Below, piece after piece: positions 24,164 to 31,782 of a stretch of 64,000 nt of DNA. The notes under the pieces are model-generated. The model saw only the letters and a program-made list of their open reading frames with translations, did no database searches and had not been told where the DNA came from. The translations under genes and the position numbers were made by a program. The stretch lies in assembly GCF_000331225.1 (NCBI RefSeq), contig NZ_ANFY01000009.1:124001-188000 (forward strand). The letters run 5' to 3'. Each line of letters opens with the position of its first letter. Positions within the stretch are counted from its first letter, which is position 1. This stretch comes from Sandarakinorhabdus sp. AAP62. GTDB lineage: Bacteria; Pseudomonadota; Alphaproteobacteria; Sphingomonadales; Sphingomonadaceae.

Positions 24164-25223
24164 GGCGGTGCGCGGACGCGGCGCCACGCTGAACGTGGTA
24201 CCGTCGCGCTTTGGCCTCGCCGCCCGCGAAGCCGATGGCGATTGGCTGGATGCTGCCGCCACGGTCGACGACGCGCCTTTCCCCTTGCGCACCACGGTGA
24301 CGGTGGAACGCCCGCGCAGCATCATCACCCGCAACCAGTCGCCGGATGTGCCGTTCGATCGCTCGATCAACGCCTATCGCGGCTGCGAACATGGCTGCGT
24401 CTACTGCTTTGCCCGGCCCACCCACGCCTATCATGATCTGTCGCCGGGCCTCGATTTCGAAAGCCGCCTGTTCGCCAAGCCCGACGCGCCGGCACTGTTG
24501 AAGGCCGAACTCGGCAAGCGCGGCTATCAATGTCAGCCGATCGCGCTGGGCACCAACACCGATCCCTATCAGCCGATCGAGCGCGACTGGAGGATCACGC
24601 GCCAACTGCTTGAAGTGCTTGATGATTGCCATCATCCCGTCACCATCACCACAAAGTCCGACCGTGTGTGTCGCGACCGCAATATCCTGGCCAGCATGGC
24701 AACCCGCGGCCTCGCCGCCGTGATGATCAGTGTGACAACTCTCGATCCCCAGCTCGCTCGCCTGATGGAGCCGCGCGCCGCCACCCCGCCGCGCCGGCTC
24801 GCCGCCATCCGGGCACTCGCCCAGGCCGGCGTGCCGGTGTTTGTCTCGCTCTCCCCGATGATCCCGGCGATCAACGATCACGAGATCGAGGCCATCGTGG
24901 CCGCCGCTGCAGATGCCGGTGCGGTTGGCGCCTATTCCATCCCCGTGCGCCTGCCCCACGAAGTCGCGCCGCTGTTCCGCGACTGGCTGGCCACCCATTT
25001 CCCCGACCGCGCCGCCCGCGTGATGCACCACATCACCAGCATGCGCGGCGGCAAGGACAATGACCCGCGCTTCTTCGCGCGCTTCCAGGCCCAGGGCCCC
25101 TACGCCGCCCTGATGCGCCAGCGCTTCCACAAGGCCTGCGCCGCCCACGGCCTCAGCCGCGATCGAATCCCGCTCGACTGCAGCCAGTTTCGCCCGCCCA
25201 GCGACCAGCTGGCGTTGTTCTGA
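24141..25223 (+). CDS. PA0069-family radical SAM protein (SplB-like)
   Basis: 360-residue radical SAM enzyme. The 4Fe-4S cysteines are C82, C86 and C89 in RGCEHGCVYCFARPTHAYH. The N-terminal RGRGATLNVVPSRF and SIITRNQSPDVPFDRSINAYRGC are characteristic of the PA0069 group, related to spore photoproduct lyase, whose substrate is unknown. NTDPYQPIE and ITTKSDRVCRD follow the family pattern. Starts inside the end of the DUF3224 gene. Confidence 0.88.
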   Translation: MTSPLHPEAVRGRGATLNVVPSRFGLAAREADGDWLDAAATVDDAPFPLRTTVTVERPRSIITRNQSPDVPFDRSINAYRGCEHGCVYCFARPTHAYHDLSPGLDFESRLFAKPDAPALLKAELGKRGYQCQPIALGTNTDPYQPIERDWRITRQLLEVLDDCHHPVTITTKSDRVCRDRNILASMATRGLAAVMISVTTLDPQLARLMEPRAATPPRRLAAIRALAQAGVPVFVSLSPMIPAINDHEIEAIVAAAADAGAVGAYSIPVRLPHEVAPLFRDWLATHFPDRAARVMHHITSMRGGKDNDPRFFARFQAQGPYAALMRQRFHKACAAHGLSRDRIPLDCSQFRPPSDQLALF

Positions 25224-25240
25224 AAGCCCGCCTTCCTTCA

Positions 25241-25262
25241 CCCCTCCCTTTCAAGGGAGGGG
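25241..25262 (+). terminator. palindrome after the radical SAM gene
   Basis: CCCCTCCCTT (25241-25250) and AAGGGAGGGG (25253-25262) form a 10-bp stem with a very short apparent loop. It sits in the 88-base gap before csaA and has the same CT-rich core as the dispersed palindromes at 6310 and 10613. There is no T-run, so terminator function is uncertain. Confidence 0.45.
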
Positions 25263-25311
25263 CCGGGGGTGGGTCCTCGCCACAGGCTCAAACCTGCGCC
25301 ACAAACCAACC

Positions 25312-25644
25312 ATGATCAGCACGCAAGATTTTCTCGCTGTCGAAATCCACGCCGGCACGGTGATCGACGCCCAGCCTTTCCCGGAAGCCCGCAAGCCCGC
25401 CATCAAGCTCGTCATCGATTTCGGGCCCGATATTGGCGTGAAGAAGAGTTCGGCACAGATCACTGTCCACTACACACCCGAAACCCTGATCGGCCGCCAG
25501 GTCATCGCCGTCACCAATTTCCCGCCGCGCCAGATCGGCAAGTACATGAGCGAAGTGCTGGTACTTGGCCTGCCCGACGCCACTGGCGCCGTCGTGCTGC
25601 TCGGCCCGGATCTGCCCGTCCCCAACGGCGGACGGATGCATTAG
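25312..25644 (+). CDS. csaA: tRNA-binding domain protein CsaA
   Basis: 110-residue EMAP/OB-fold tRNA-binding protein, proposed secretion chaperone in Bacillus but not essential elsewhere. Signatures: FLAVEIHAGTVIDAQPFPEARKPAIKLVIDFG, KKSSAQIT, GRQVIAVTNFPPRQIGKYMSEVLVLG and C-terminal VPNGGRMH. Full family length. The ATG starts directly at the domain. Its stop overlaps the convergent VOC gene by 4 bases. Confidence 0.93.
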   Translation: MISTQDFLAVEIHAGTVIDAQPFPEARKPAIKLVIDFGPDIGVKKSSAQITVHYTPETLIGRQVIAVTNFPPRQIGKYMSEVLVLGLPDATGAVVLLGPDLPVPNGGRMH

Positions 25645-26027
25645 TCGACCACATTTTTCCCGGGCGGATACCAGGTCACCTCGACGCGCAGGCCATCGGG
25701 ATCGGGCATGAACAGGGCATGGGCGCCGCCCAGATGCTGGATCGGCTGGATGGCATGCCCCTTGGCCAGCATGGCCTCGCGCAGCTGCGCGACGAAATCC
25801 GCGGTGGGCGCGCGAAAGCCGAGATGGTTCAAGCCCGGCCCGCGCCGTTCATAGGCCCGCGTGCCGGCCTCGGCCGCCAGCACCTGCACGTGCAGGCCAT
25901 CACCGTTCACCCAGACATCATCGCGGCGCCGCTCAAAGCCGAGCAACGGCAGCAGATCGGCATAAAAGGCCCGGCTGGCGGCCGCATCACGCCCCAGGAT
26001 GACAAGATGATCGAGGGAAAGGCTCAT
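25641..26027 (-). CDS. VOC-superfamily protein
   Basis: 128-residue glyoxalase/dioxygenase-fold protein: LDHLVILGRDAAASRAFYADLLPLLGF, then GLNHLGFRAPTADFVAQLREAMLAKGH and FMPDPDGLRVEVTWYPP, giving the paired H/E metal-ligand pattern (His near the start of each module, Glu near the end). Substrate unknown. ATG at 26027 has AGGACA about 6 bases upstream. Separate transcription unit from the acyl-CoA ligase upstream (113-base gap). Confidence 0.82.
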   Translation of the reverse strand: MSLSLDHLVILGRDAAASRAFYADLLPLLGFERRRDDVWVNGDGLHVQVLAAEAGTRAYERRGPGLNHLGFRAPTADFVAQLREAMLAKGHAIQPIQHLGGAHALFMPDPDGLRVEVTWYPPGKNVVD

Positions 26028-26140
26028 GGCTACTGTCCTGCACGTACTGGTCTGCAGCACAGTTCGTGGCACAGGCGCCACAAATTAACCCCCGCCATCG
26101 CCAATCTTTGATTGGTAACGACAAATCCCCGCTTGGGCGC

Positions 26141-27760
26141 TCACGCCGTCGGCAGCTTGTAGTCCTTGTACTGCTCCCGCAGCGCCACCTTCAGCAATTT
26201 GCCGGTGGCCGTGTGCGGCAGGCTGGGCACGACCAGCACATCATCGGGCGTCCACCATTTGGCGATCTTCCCATCCAGATAGGCCAGCACATTTTCCTTG
26301 CTCACTTCGGCGCCGTCCTTGGGCACCACCAGCAACAGCGGGCGCTCGTCCCATTTCGGGTGATGCACGCCGATCACGCAGGCTTCCGCCACGCCCGGCG
26401 CACCAACGGCGACATTTTCCAGATCGATGGACGACACCCACTCGCCGCCCGACTTGATCACGTCCTTGGCACGGTCGACGATCTGCATATAGCCAAGCGG
26501 GTCCAGCGTCGCGACATCGCCGGTATCGAACCAGCCATCCTCGAACGCCGAAGCACCATCGCCCTTGAAGTAACTGCCGACCGTCCACGGCCCACGTACC
26601 AGCAGCCGGCCAAAGGCCACCCCATCACGCGGCAGCTCCTGGCCCGCATCGTCAACGATCTTCATCTCGACACCGAAAACGCCGCGACCCTGCTTGATAC
26701 GCACATCAAGCTGCTGCTGATAATCCATTGACTCTGTTTCCGGAACGCCTGCACCAACTGTGCCGAGCGGCGACATTTCGGTCATCCCCCACAGCTGCAA
26801 CACCCTCACGCCCAACTTGTCATAGGCTTCGATCATGGCGCGCGGCACGGCCGAGCCCCCAATGGCCGTTCTATTCAATTTTCCAAGGGTTTGGCCGGTT
26901 TTCTCAAGATACTGCATCATGCCCAGCCAGATGGTCGGCACCGCCAGCGCCAGGTCCACCTCTTCCTCGACGATCAACGTGTGCAGCGTCGGCGGATCGA
27001 AATTGGGGCCGCCCATCACCAGCTTGGCACCGGTGAGCGCGGCAACATAGGGGATCGACCAGGCATTGGCATGATACATGGGTGCAATCGGCAGCACCAC
27101 GGTGCTGGCACCCATGCCGAACGTATCGGTGGCCGCCGCCGCCATGGCGTGCAGCACGTTGGAACGATGGCTGTACTGCACCCCCTTGGGATTGCCGGTG
27201 GTGCCGCTGGTATAGCACAGGCCAGCCGGTGCCGTTTCCGGCAGCTCCGCCCACGGCTCGTCCACGCTCTCCCCGGCCAGCAGCTCCTCATAGCAGAGCA
27301 GGTTCAGGCTCGATTCCGGCATGTGGGCGCGATCGGTGAGCAGCACGAAATGTTCGATAGTGGAGAGGCTTGGCGCCAGCTTCTCAACCAGTTTCACAAA
27401 GGCGAGATCAAAAAACAGCACCCGGTCTTCGGCGTGATTGGCGATATAGATGATCTGCTCTTCAAACAGGCGTGGGTTGATGGTGTGCGCCACCCCGCCC
27501 ATGCCGGAAATGCCGTACCAGCTTTCCAAGTGCCGCCACGTGTTCCAGGCCAGAGTGGCAATGCGATCCCCGGGCTGCATCCCCAATCGCCGCAACGCGC
27601 CGGCCACTTGCTTCGCCCGACCCCGCACCTGGGCCCAATTGGTCCGATGCTTGGACCCTTCGCAGCTCAGCGACACGATCTCGCGATTGGCATGATAGAT
27701 GGCAGCGTGGTCGATCAGCTTGCTCACCAGCAGCGGCCAATCCTGCATCGTTCCGTGCAT
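26141..27760 (-). CDS. acyl-CoA ligase (long-chain fatty-acid type, AMP-binding)
   Basis: 539-residue adenylate-forming enzyme activating a fatty acid to acyl-CoA with ATP. AMP-binding P-loop [20 protein letters not shown]5 motif [26 protein letters not shown], the hinge [21 protein letters not shown] and the C-terminal catalytic lysine region [15 protein letters not shown] are all intact. It resembles medium/long-chain FadD-like enzymes of alphaproteobacteria. ATG at 27760 is picked among three successive ATGs because GGGGAG then sits at a proper 6-base distance. LexA boxes lie about 110-145 bases upstream but face the other way. Confidence 0.9.
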   Translation of the reverse strand: MHGTMQDWPLLVSKLIDHAAIYHANREIVSLSCEGSKHRTNWAQVRGRAKQVAGALRRLGMQPGDRIATLAWNTWRHLESWYGISGMGGVAHTINPRLFEEQIIYIANHAEDRVLFFDLAFVKLVEKLAPSLSTIEHFVLLTDRAHMPESSLNLLCYEELLAGESVDEPWAELPETAPAGLCYTSGTTGNPKGVQYSHRSNVLHAMAAAATDTFGMGASTVVLPIAPMYHANAWSIPYVAALTGAKLVMGGPNFDPPTLHTLIVEEEVDLALAVPTIWLGMMQYLEKTGQTLGKLNRTAIGGSAVPRAMIEAYDKLGVRVLQLWGMTEMSPLGTVGAGVPETESMDYQQQLDVRIKQGRGVFGVEMKIVDDAGQELPRDGVAFGRLLVRGPWTVGSYFKGDGASAFEDGWFDTGDVATLDPLGYMQIVDRAKDVIKSGGEWVSSIDLENVAVGAPGVAEACVIGVHHPKWDERPLLLVVPKDGAEVSKENVLAYLDGKIAKWWTPDDVLVVPSLPHTATGKLLKVALREQYKDYKLPTA

Positions 27761-27857
27761 CATCATCTCCCCATGGCTTTGTACTGCGCCGGCCTCCCCG
27801 GCCCGCATGCACTTGGCTTCGTTCATAACCTTGGCCGCCCTGATGCGAAAGAGGGGC

Positions 27858-27887
27858 TTGACGAGCGGAACAGAAAAGGAACATATC
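27858..27887 (+). promoter_or_regulatory. candidate promoter overlapping SOS box 1
   Basis: TTGACG (27858-27863) is a good -35 element; a weak -10 (CATATC, 27882-27887) lies 18 bases on. The first LexA-type box (27868-27882) fills the spacer, so a bound repressor would block this rightward promoter. The -10 match is poor and the assignment is inference. Confidence 0.4.
27868..27882 (+). promoter_or_regulatory. LexA (SOS) box 1, GAAC-N7-GAAC
   Basis: Exact GAAC-N7-GAAC with half-sites at 27868 and 27879, the direct-repeat operator established for alphaproteobacterial LexA. The same motif with the same spacing precedes recA in this window (41304-41318), which acts as an internal control. Confidence 0.72.
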
Positions 27888-27891
27888 AACG

Positions 27892-27906
27892 GAACAGAGA
27901 TAGAAC
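27892..27906 (+). promoter_or_regulatory. LexA (SOS) box 2, GAAC-N7-GAAC
   Basis: Second exact GAAC-N7-GAAC (half-sites at 27892 and 27903), 24 bases after the first box and 31 bases before the ATG at 27937. A fifth GAAC at 27911 is out of register. Tandem operators suggest tight repression. Confidence 0.72.
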
Positions 27907-27936
27907 ATCAGAACGATTCGCCGAAGGAGCGCGACA

Positions 27937-28122
27937 ATGACGATGCTGTTGATGCTGATGGCCTGCATGGCCGCCTGGGCGCTGGTGGCGCTGATGCTGG
28001 GCGATGCCCGCCTGATGCTGATTGATGCCCTGCGCGGGCAGCCGGCTCAGGGTGGCGGCTGGATGCCGTCGTCGCGGGCCGTGGTTCGGGTTGCCCCTTC
28101 CCGTGCCTTCACCCGGGCATAG
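27937..28122 (+). CDS. candidate SOS-controlled small membrane protein
   Basis: 61-codon ORF. Residues 2-21 form one hydrophobic helix (TMLLMLMACMAAWALVALML), followed by an amphipathic stretch (DARLMLIDALRG) and a basic, unstructured tail. AAGGAG (27924-27929) is positioned 7 bases before the ATG. Two LexA boxes lie immediately upstream. The last 76 bases overlap the 3' end of pssA on the other strand, so the tail may be constrained by that gene. I recognise no family. SOS-induced small membrane proteins that block division are known (SidA in Caulobacter), but similarity here is architectural only. Confidence 0.5.
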   Translation: MTMLLMLMACMAAWALVALMLGDARLMLIDALRGQPAQGGGWMPSSRAVVRVAPSRAFTRA

Positions 28123-28862
28123 GATCGCACCGCAAAAGGCAGCAGCACGGCATAGACGGCGCTGACCAGCGTCAGCATGGGCCAGGGATCGGTGAACAAG
28201 GCGCCGGCAAACAGGCCAACGGCCGCCAGCGCCGGCAGCCGCCACGCCGCCCGCAGCCGCAACGCGCCAAAGCCAAAGGTCGGCAGGTTGGAAACCATCA
28301 GGAAGGCGACAATCAGTGTCGTCACCGCCACCACGCTGGCCCGCGTGGCGGGATCGTCCAGAAATGCCGGCGCCAGCCAGAAGTGGAGATAGAGCGGCGT
28401 CAGGGCAAGGCCGGCGCCCGCCGGTGCCGGAATGCCGGTCATATAGCCCAGCCGCTTGTGCGGTTGATCCACGGCATCGATCTGGGCGTTGAAGCGCGCC
28501 AGCCGCAGGGCGCAGGCAATGGCCTGGGCCAGGGCAATCACCCAGCCAAAACGGCCCGGCAGATGCTGCAGCGCCCACAGATACATGATCAGCGTCGGGG
28601 CCACGCCAAAGGCCGTCACATCCGACAGGGAATCGAGTTCGGCGCCAAAGCGGCTGGTGCCCTTCAGCAGCCGGGCAATCCGGCCATCTATCCCGTCCAG
28701 CACCGCCGCCAGCACCACGGCACCAACGGCCTTTTCCCATTCCCCGCCAATGGCAAAGCGCACACCGGTCAGGCCGACACACAGCGCCAGCACGGTGACG
28801 GCATTGGGCACCACCGCGCGCAGCGGGATGCCGCGCCGACGCGGAAGATCAGGCCCGCTCAT
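28047..28862 (-). CDS. pssA: CDP-diacylglycerol-serine O-phosphatidyltransferase
   Basis: 271-residue integral membrane enzyme making phosphatidylserine from CDP-diacylglycerol and serine. The CDP-alcohol phosphotransferase signature is complete: D59-G60-x2-A63-R64-x8-G73-x3-D77-x3-D81 (DGRIARLLKGTSRFGAELDSLSD). About seven hydrophobic segments. It lies 40 bases after psd, the next enzyme in the pathway, so the two form a phosphatidylethanolamine operon. The ATG lacks a clear Shine-Dalgarno. Its last codons overlap the antisense small ORF at 27937-28122. Confidence 0.93.
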   Translation of the reverse strand: MSGPDLPRRRGIPLRAVVPNAVTVLALCVGLTGVRFAIGGEWEKAVGAVVLAAVLDGIDGRIARLLKGTSRFGAELDSLSDVTAFGVAPTLIMYLWALQHLPGRFGWVIALAQAIACALRLARFNAQIDAVDQPHKRLGYMTGIPAPAGAGLALTPLYLHFWLAPAFLDDPATRASVVAVTTLIVAFLMVSNLPTFGFGALRLRAAWRLPALAAVGLFAGALFTDPWPMLTLVSAVYAVLLPFAVRSYARVKAREGATRTTARDDGIQPPP

Positions 28863-28902
28863 CGCGGCGACAGCAGATTGCCAATGTCCACATCACTGGT
28901 CT

Positions 28903-29757
28903 TCATTGCGCCTGGGCACCCTGCATCAGCGGCGTGCCCTTGACCGCCAGCACGGTTTCCCCGGCAATGGCACGCTGACCCACCGCAACAGCCGGCACAT
29001 AGCCCGCCGGCAGGAACACATCGACCCGACTGCCGAAACGGATCAGGCCAAAACGTTCGCCCACCTTCAGCGCCTGGCCAACATCCACCCACTTCATGAT
29101 GCGCCGCGCCACCAGGCCGGCAATCTGGGTGAAGGCGACGCGCACGCCGCTGGCATCTTCCATCACGAAATACTGGCGCTCATTCTCTTCGCTGGCCTTG
29201 TCGAGATCGGCATTGAGGAACTTGCCAGGCACATAGACGATGCGGGTCAGCCGCCCGGCGATCGGCGCGCGGTTCACGTGCACATCAAACACGTTCATGA
29301 ACACCGTCACCCGTGTTACAAGGCCTTCATTCAGCCCGCCTTCGCCCAGCAGCTGGCGCGGCACCTCGACATTGGTGATCAGGCTCACCAGCCCGTCGGC
29401 CGGCGACACGATCAGATTCTCGCCCAGCGGCGTCACCCGCACCGGATCGCGGAAGAAGGCCGCCACCCAGATGGCAATGCCGAGCAGCAGGAAGCTGAGT
29501 GCAGTCCATTCCAGCACCAGGCCGCCGAACAGCACCGCGGCCAGCGCGATGCCGAGGAACTTGCGGCCTTCGGGGTGCATGTCGGGCAGGCGATATTTGG
29601 CGCTCTCGCCCGGCACCAGCGGCAGCGGGCCGGCCGGCACTTCCGGTGGTGGCGGCGGCGCAGACGGCAGCTGCGGCTCCGCCTCCGGCGTCACCTTCAG
29701 CGCGTTCAGCTCGGCCTCGAGCTCCTCGATGGTCAGCTTCTTGTCGGGATCGGTCAT
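28903..29757 (-). CDS. psd: phosphatidylserine decarboxylase proenzyme
   Basis: 284-residue pyruvoyl-dependent decarboxylase converting phosphatidylserine to phosphatidylethanolamine. Self-cleavage would occur at G242-S243 in LIRFGSRVDVFLP, giving the pyruvoyl alpha chain. Other signatures are FFRDP, VSPADGLV and MNVFDVHVNRAP. A hydrophobic hairpin (about 66-100) anchors it. Compared with short alphaproteobacterial PSDs it carries an extra N-terminal segment of about 60 residues, acidic then Pro-rich (PSAPPPPPEVPAGPLP). First gene of the psd-pssA operon; divergent from the LOG gene. Confidence 0.92.
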   Translation of the reverse strand: MTDPDKKLTIEELEAELNALKVTPEAEPQLPSAPPPPPEVPAGPLPLVPGESAKYRLPDMHPEGRKFLGIALAAVLFGGLVLEWTALSFLLLGIAIWVAAFFRDPVRVTPLGENLIVSPADGLVSLITNVEVPRQLLGEGGLNEGLVTRVTVFMNVFDVHVNRAPIAGRLTRIVYVPGKFLNADLDKASEENERQYFVMEDASGVRVAFTQIAGLVARRIMKWVDVGQALKVGERFGLIRFGSRVDVFLPAGYVPAVAVGQRAIAGETVLAVKGTPLMQGAQAQ

Positions 29758-29840
29758 GCTCGCTGCTTTAGCCTCGTCATACGCCACTTGGCAATTCATC
29801 GTGGATTGCGCCCGGCTGGCCGATGCGCCACAGGGCGGCG

Positions 29841-30398
29841 ATGATCCGATCACTGCTGCTGTTCTGTGGTTCCCGCCCTGGCCATGATCCGGCCCATGCC
29901 GAACTGGCTGCCGGCTTTGGCGCCCTGTGCGCGGCGCGCGGCGTCACCCTCGTCTATGGCGGCGGCCGGGTTGGCCTAATGGGCGTTGCCGCGCGCGCCT
30001 GCATGGCCGGCGGTGGCCGCGTGATCGGCATCATCCCGCGCCTGCTGATGACCACCGAAATCGCCCAGGACGGCCTTGATGAACTGCATGTCGTGGAGAC
30101 GCTGCACGAGCGCAAGGCCCTGATGCACCGGCTTTCCGACGCCATCATCGCCCTGCCCGGCAGCATCGGCACGCTCGACGAATTGTTCGAAAGCCTGACC
30201 TGGCGCGAGTTGGGCATCCACGACAAGCCGATCTGGCTGCTGGATGGTGGTGACTATTGGCAACCGCTCACCGCCCTGCTCGCCCACATTGGCGATGCCG
30301 GCTTTGGCCCGCCGCACCTTGCCACCCTGGCCGAACCACTTGCCGATCTTGCCGCCCTGTCGGAAAAGCTTGGGTCCGCCGGTCACGCTAACCGTTGA
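29841..30398 (+). CDS. LOG-family protein (TIGR00730 type)
   Basis: 185-residue Rossmann-fold protein of the LOG/lysine-decarboxylase-like family; many members hydrolyse nucleoside 5'-monophosphates (cytokinin-activating phosphoribohydrolase). N-terminal [21 protein letters not shown] and HERKALM are typical. The catalytic PGGxGTxxE motif reads P106-G-S-I-G-T-L-D-E, with Ser in place of the second Gly. ATG at 29841 chosen for the fold start and AGGG upstream; an ATG 18 bases earlier is possible. Confidence 0.87.
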   Translation: MIRSLLLFCGSRPGHDPAHAELAAGFGALCAARGVTLVYGGGRVGLMGVAARACMAGGGRVIGIIPRLLMTTEIAQDGLDELHVVETLHERKALMHRLSDAIIALPGSIGTLDELFESLTWRELGIHDKPIWLLDGGDYWQPLTALLAHIGDAGFGPPHLATLAEPLADLAALSEKLGSAGHANR

Positions 30399-30462
30399 CC
30401 ACAGCCGCATCGAACACCTACAACGCTGCTACATTCCGTCGCACATTTTTCAGGAAGCACCG

Positions 30463-31686
30463 ATGCCCAAGATCAAGGTCGAAAATCCCGTTGTCGAGCT
30501 GGACGGCGATGAAATGACCCGGATCATCTGGCAGTGGATCCGCGAACAGCTGATCCTGCCCTATCTGGATATCGATCTGAAATATTACGATCTCGGCATG
30601 GAAAACCGTGACGACACCAACGACAAGGTGACGGTTGAATCGGCCAACGCGATCAAGGAATTCGGCGTGGGCGTGAAATGCGCCACCATCACGCCCGACG
30701 AAGCCCGCGTGAAGGAATTCGGGCTGAAGCGGATGTGGAAATCGCCGAACGGCACCATCCGCAACATCCTGGGCGGCGTCGTCTTCCGCGAACCCATCGT
30801 CATCAAATCGGTGCCGCGCCTGGTACCGGGCTGGACCGATCCGATCGTCATCGGCCGCCACGCCTTTGGCGATCAGTATCGCGCCACCGATTTCAAGGTG
30901 CCCGGCCCCGGCAAGCTGACCATGCGCTGGGAAGCGCAGGATGGCAGCGGCGTGATCGAGGAAGAGGTGTTCGAATTCCCGTCGGCCGGCGTCGCCATGG
31001 GCATGTACAACCTTGACGACAGCATCCGTGATTTCGCCCGCGCCTGCCTGAATTACGGCCTCGATCGCGGCTGGCCGGTCTATCTTTCGACCAAGAACAC
31101 CATCCTGAAGGCCTACGACGGCCGCTTCAAGGATCTGTTCGAGGAAGTCTATACCAATGATTTCAAGGCGCAGTTCCGCAAGGCTGGCATCGTCTATGAA
31201 CATCGCCTGATCGACGATCTGGTGGCCTCGGCGCTGAAATGGTCGGGCAAGTTCGTCTGGGCCTGCAAGAATTATGATGGCGACGTGCAGTCCGACATGG
31301 TGGCGCAGGGCTATGGCAGTCTGGGCCTGATGACCAGCATCCTGATGACGCCCGACGGCAAGACGGTGGAAGCCGAAGCCGCCCACGGCACCGTGACCCG
31401 CCATTATCGCATGCACCAGGAAGGCAAGCCGACCAGCACCAACCCGATCGCCAGCATCTTCGCCTGGACTGGCGGTCTGAAACATCGCGGCAAGCTGGAC
31501 GGCACGCCGCTGGTGACGAATTTCGCCGAAACGCTGGAGCGCGTCTGCGTCGAAACCGTCGAATCCGGTGCCATGACCAAGGATCTGGCGCTGCTGATCG
31601 GCCCGGATCAGGCGTGGATGACGACGGAGAAATTCTTCGAAGCCGTGCGCGCCAATCTGGACGCAGCCATCGTCAAGGGCCTGTAA
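30463..31686 (+). CDS. icd: NADP-dependent isocitrate dehydrogenase
   Basis: 407-residue TCA-cycle enzyme converting isocitrate to 2-oxoglutarate, of the eukaryotic-like homodimeric type common in alphaproteobacteria ([23 protein letters not shown]). Substrate-binding [33 protein letters not shown] around the metal-binding Asp residues, and [12 protein letters not shown] with the NADP-specific segment are present. ATG at 30463 has AGGA 9 bases upstream. Monocistronic by spacing. Confidence 0.97.
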   Translation: MPKIKVENPVVELDGDEMTRIIWQWIREQLILPYLDIDLKYYDLGMENRDDTNDKVTVESANAIKEFGVGVKCATITPDEARVKEFGLKRMWKSPNGTIRNILGGVVFREPIVIKSVPRLVPGWTDPIVIGRHAFGDQYRATDFKVPGPGKLTMRWEAQDGSGVIEEEVFEFPSAGVAMGMYNLDDSIRDFARACLNYGLDRGWPVYLSTKNTILKAYDGRFKDLFEEVYTNDFKAQFRKAGIVYEHRLIDDLVASALKWSGKFVWACKNYDGDVQSDMVAQGYGSLGLMTSILMTPDGKTVEAEAAHGTVTRHYRMHQEGKPTSTNPIASIFAWTGGLKHRGKLDGTPLVTNFAETLERVCVETVESGAMTKDLALLIGPDQAWMTTEKFFEAVRANLDAAIVKGL

Positions 31687-31711
31687 TCCCCGCCCATTCG
31701 CTCCCTGTTGC

Positions 31712-31737
31712 GCCCGCACCAACCGGGCGGTGCGGGC
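31712..31737 (+). terminator. hairpin after icd
   Basis: GCCCGCACC (31712-31720) and GGTGCGGGC (31729-31737), a 9-bp perfect stem with an 8-base loop, 26 bases past the icd stop. No T-run, so it may be a transcript-stabilising 3' structure rather than a classical terminator. Confidence 0.45.
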
Positions 31738-31782
31738 AGTTGCCGGGGTGACAAGGCCCGCCGGCTCCCGCAAGGTGCCGCC

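Noticed and set aside
27760-27906. LexA boxes as operator of the acyl-CoA ligase on the minus strand
   Set aside because: They lie over 100 bases from that start codon with no leftward promoter visible, while a rightward promoter overlaps box 1. Not excluded experimentally.
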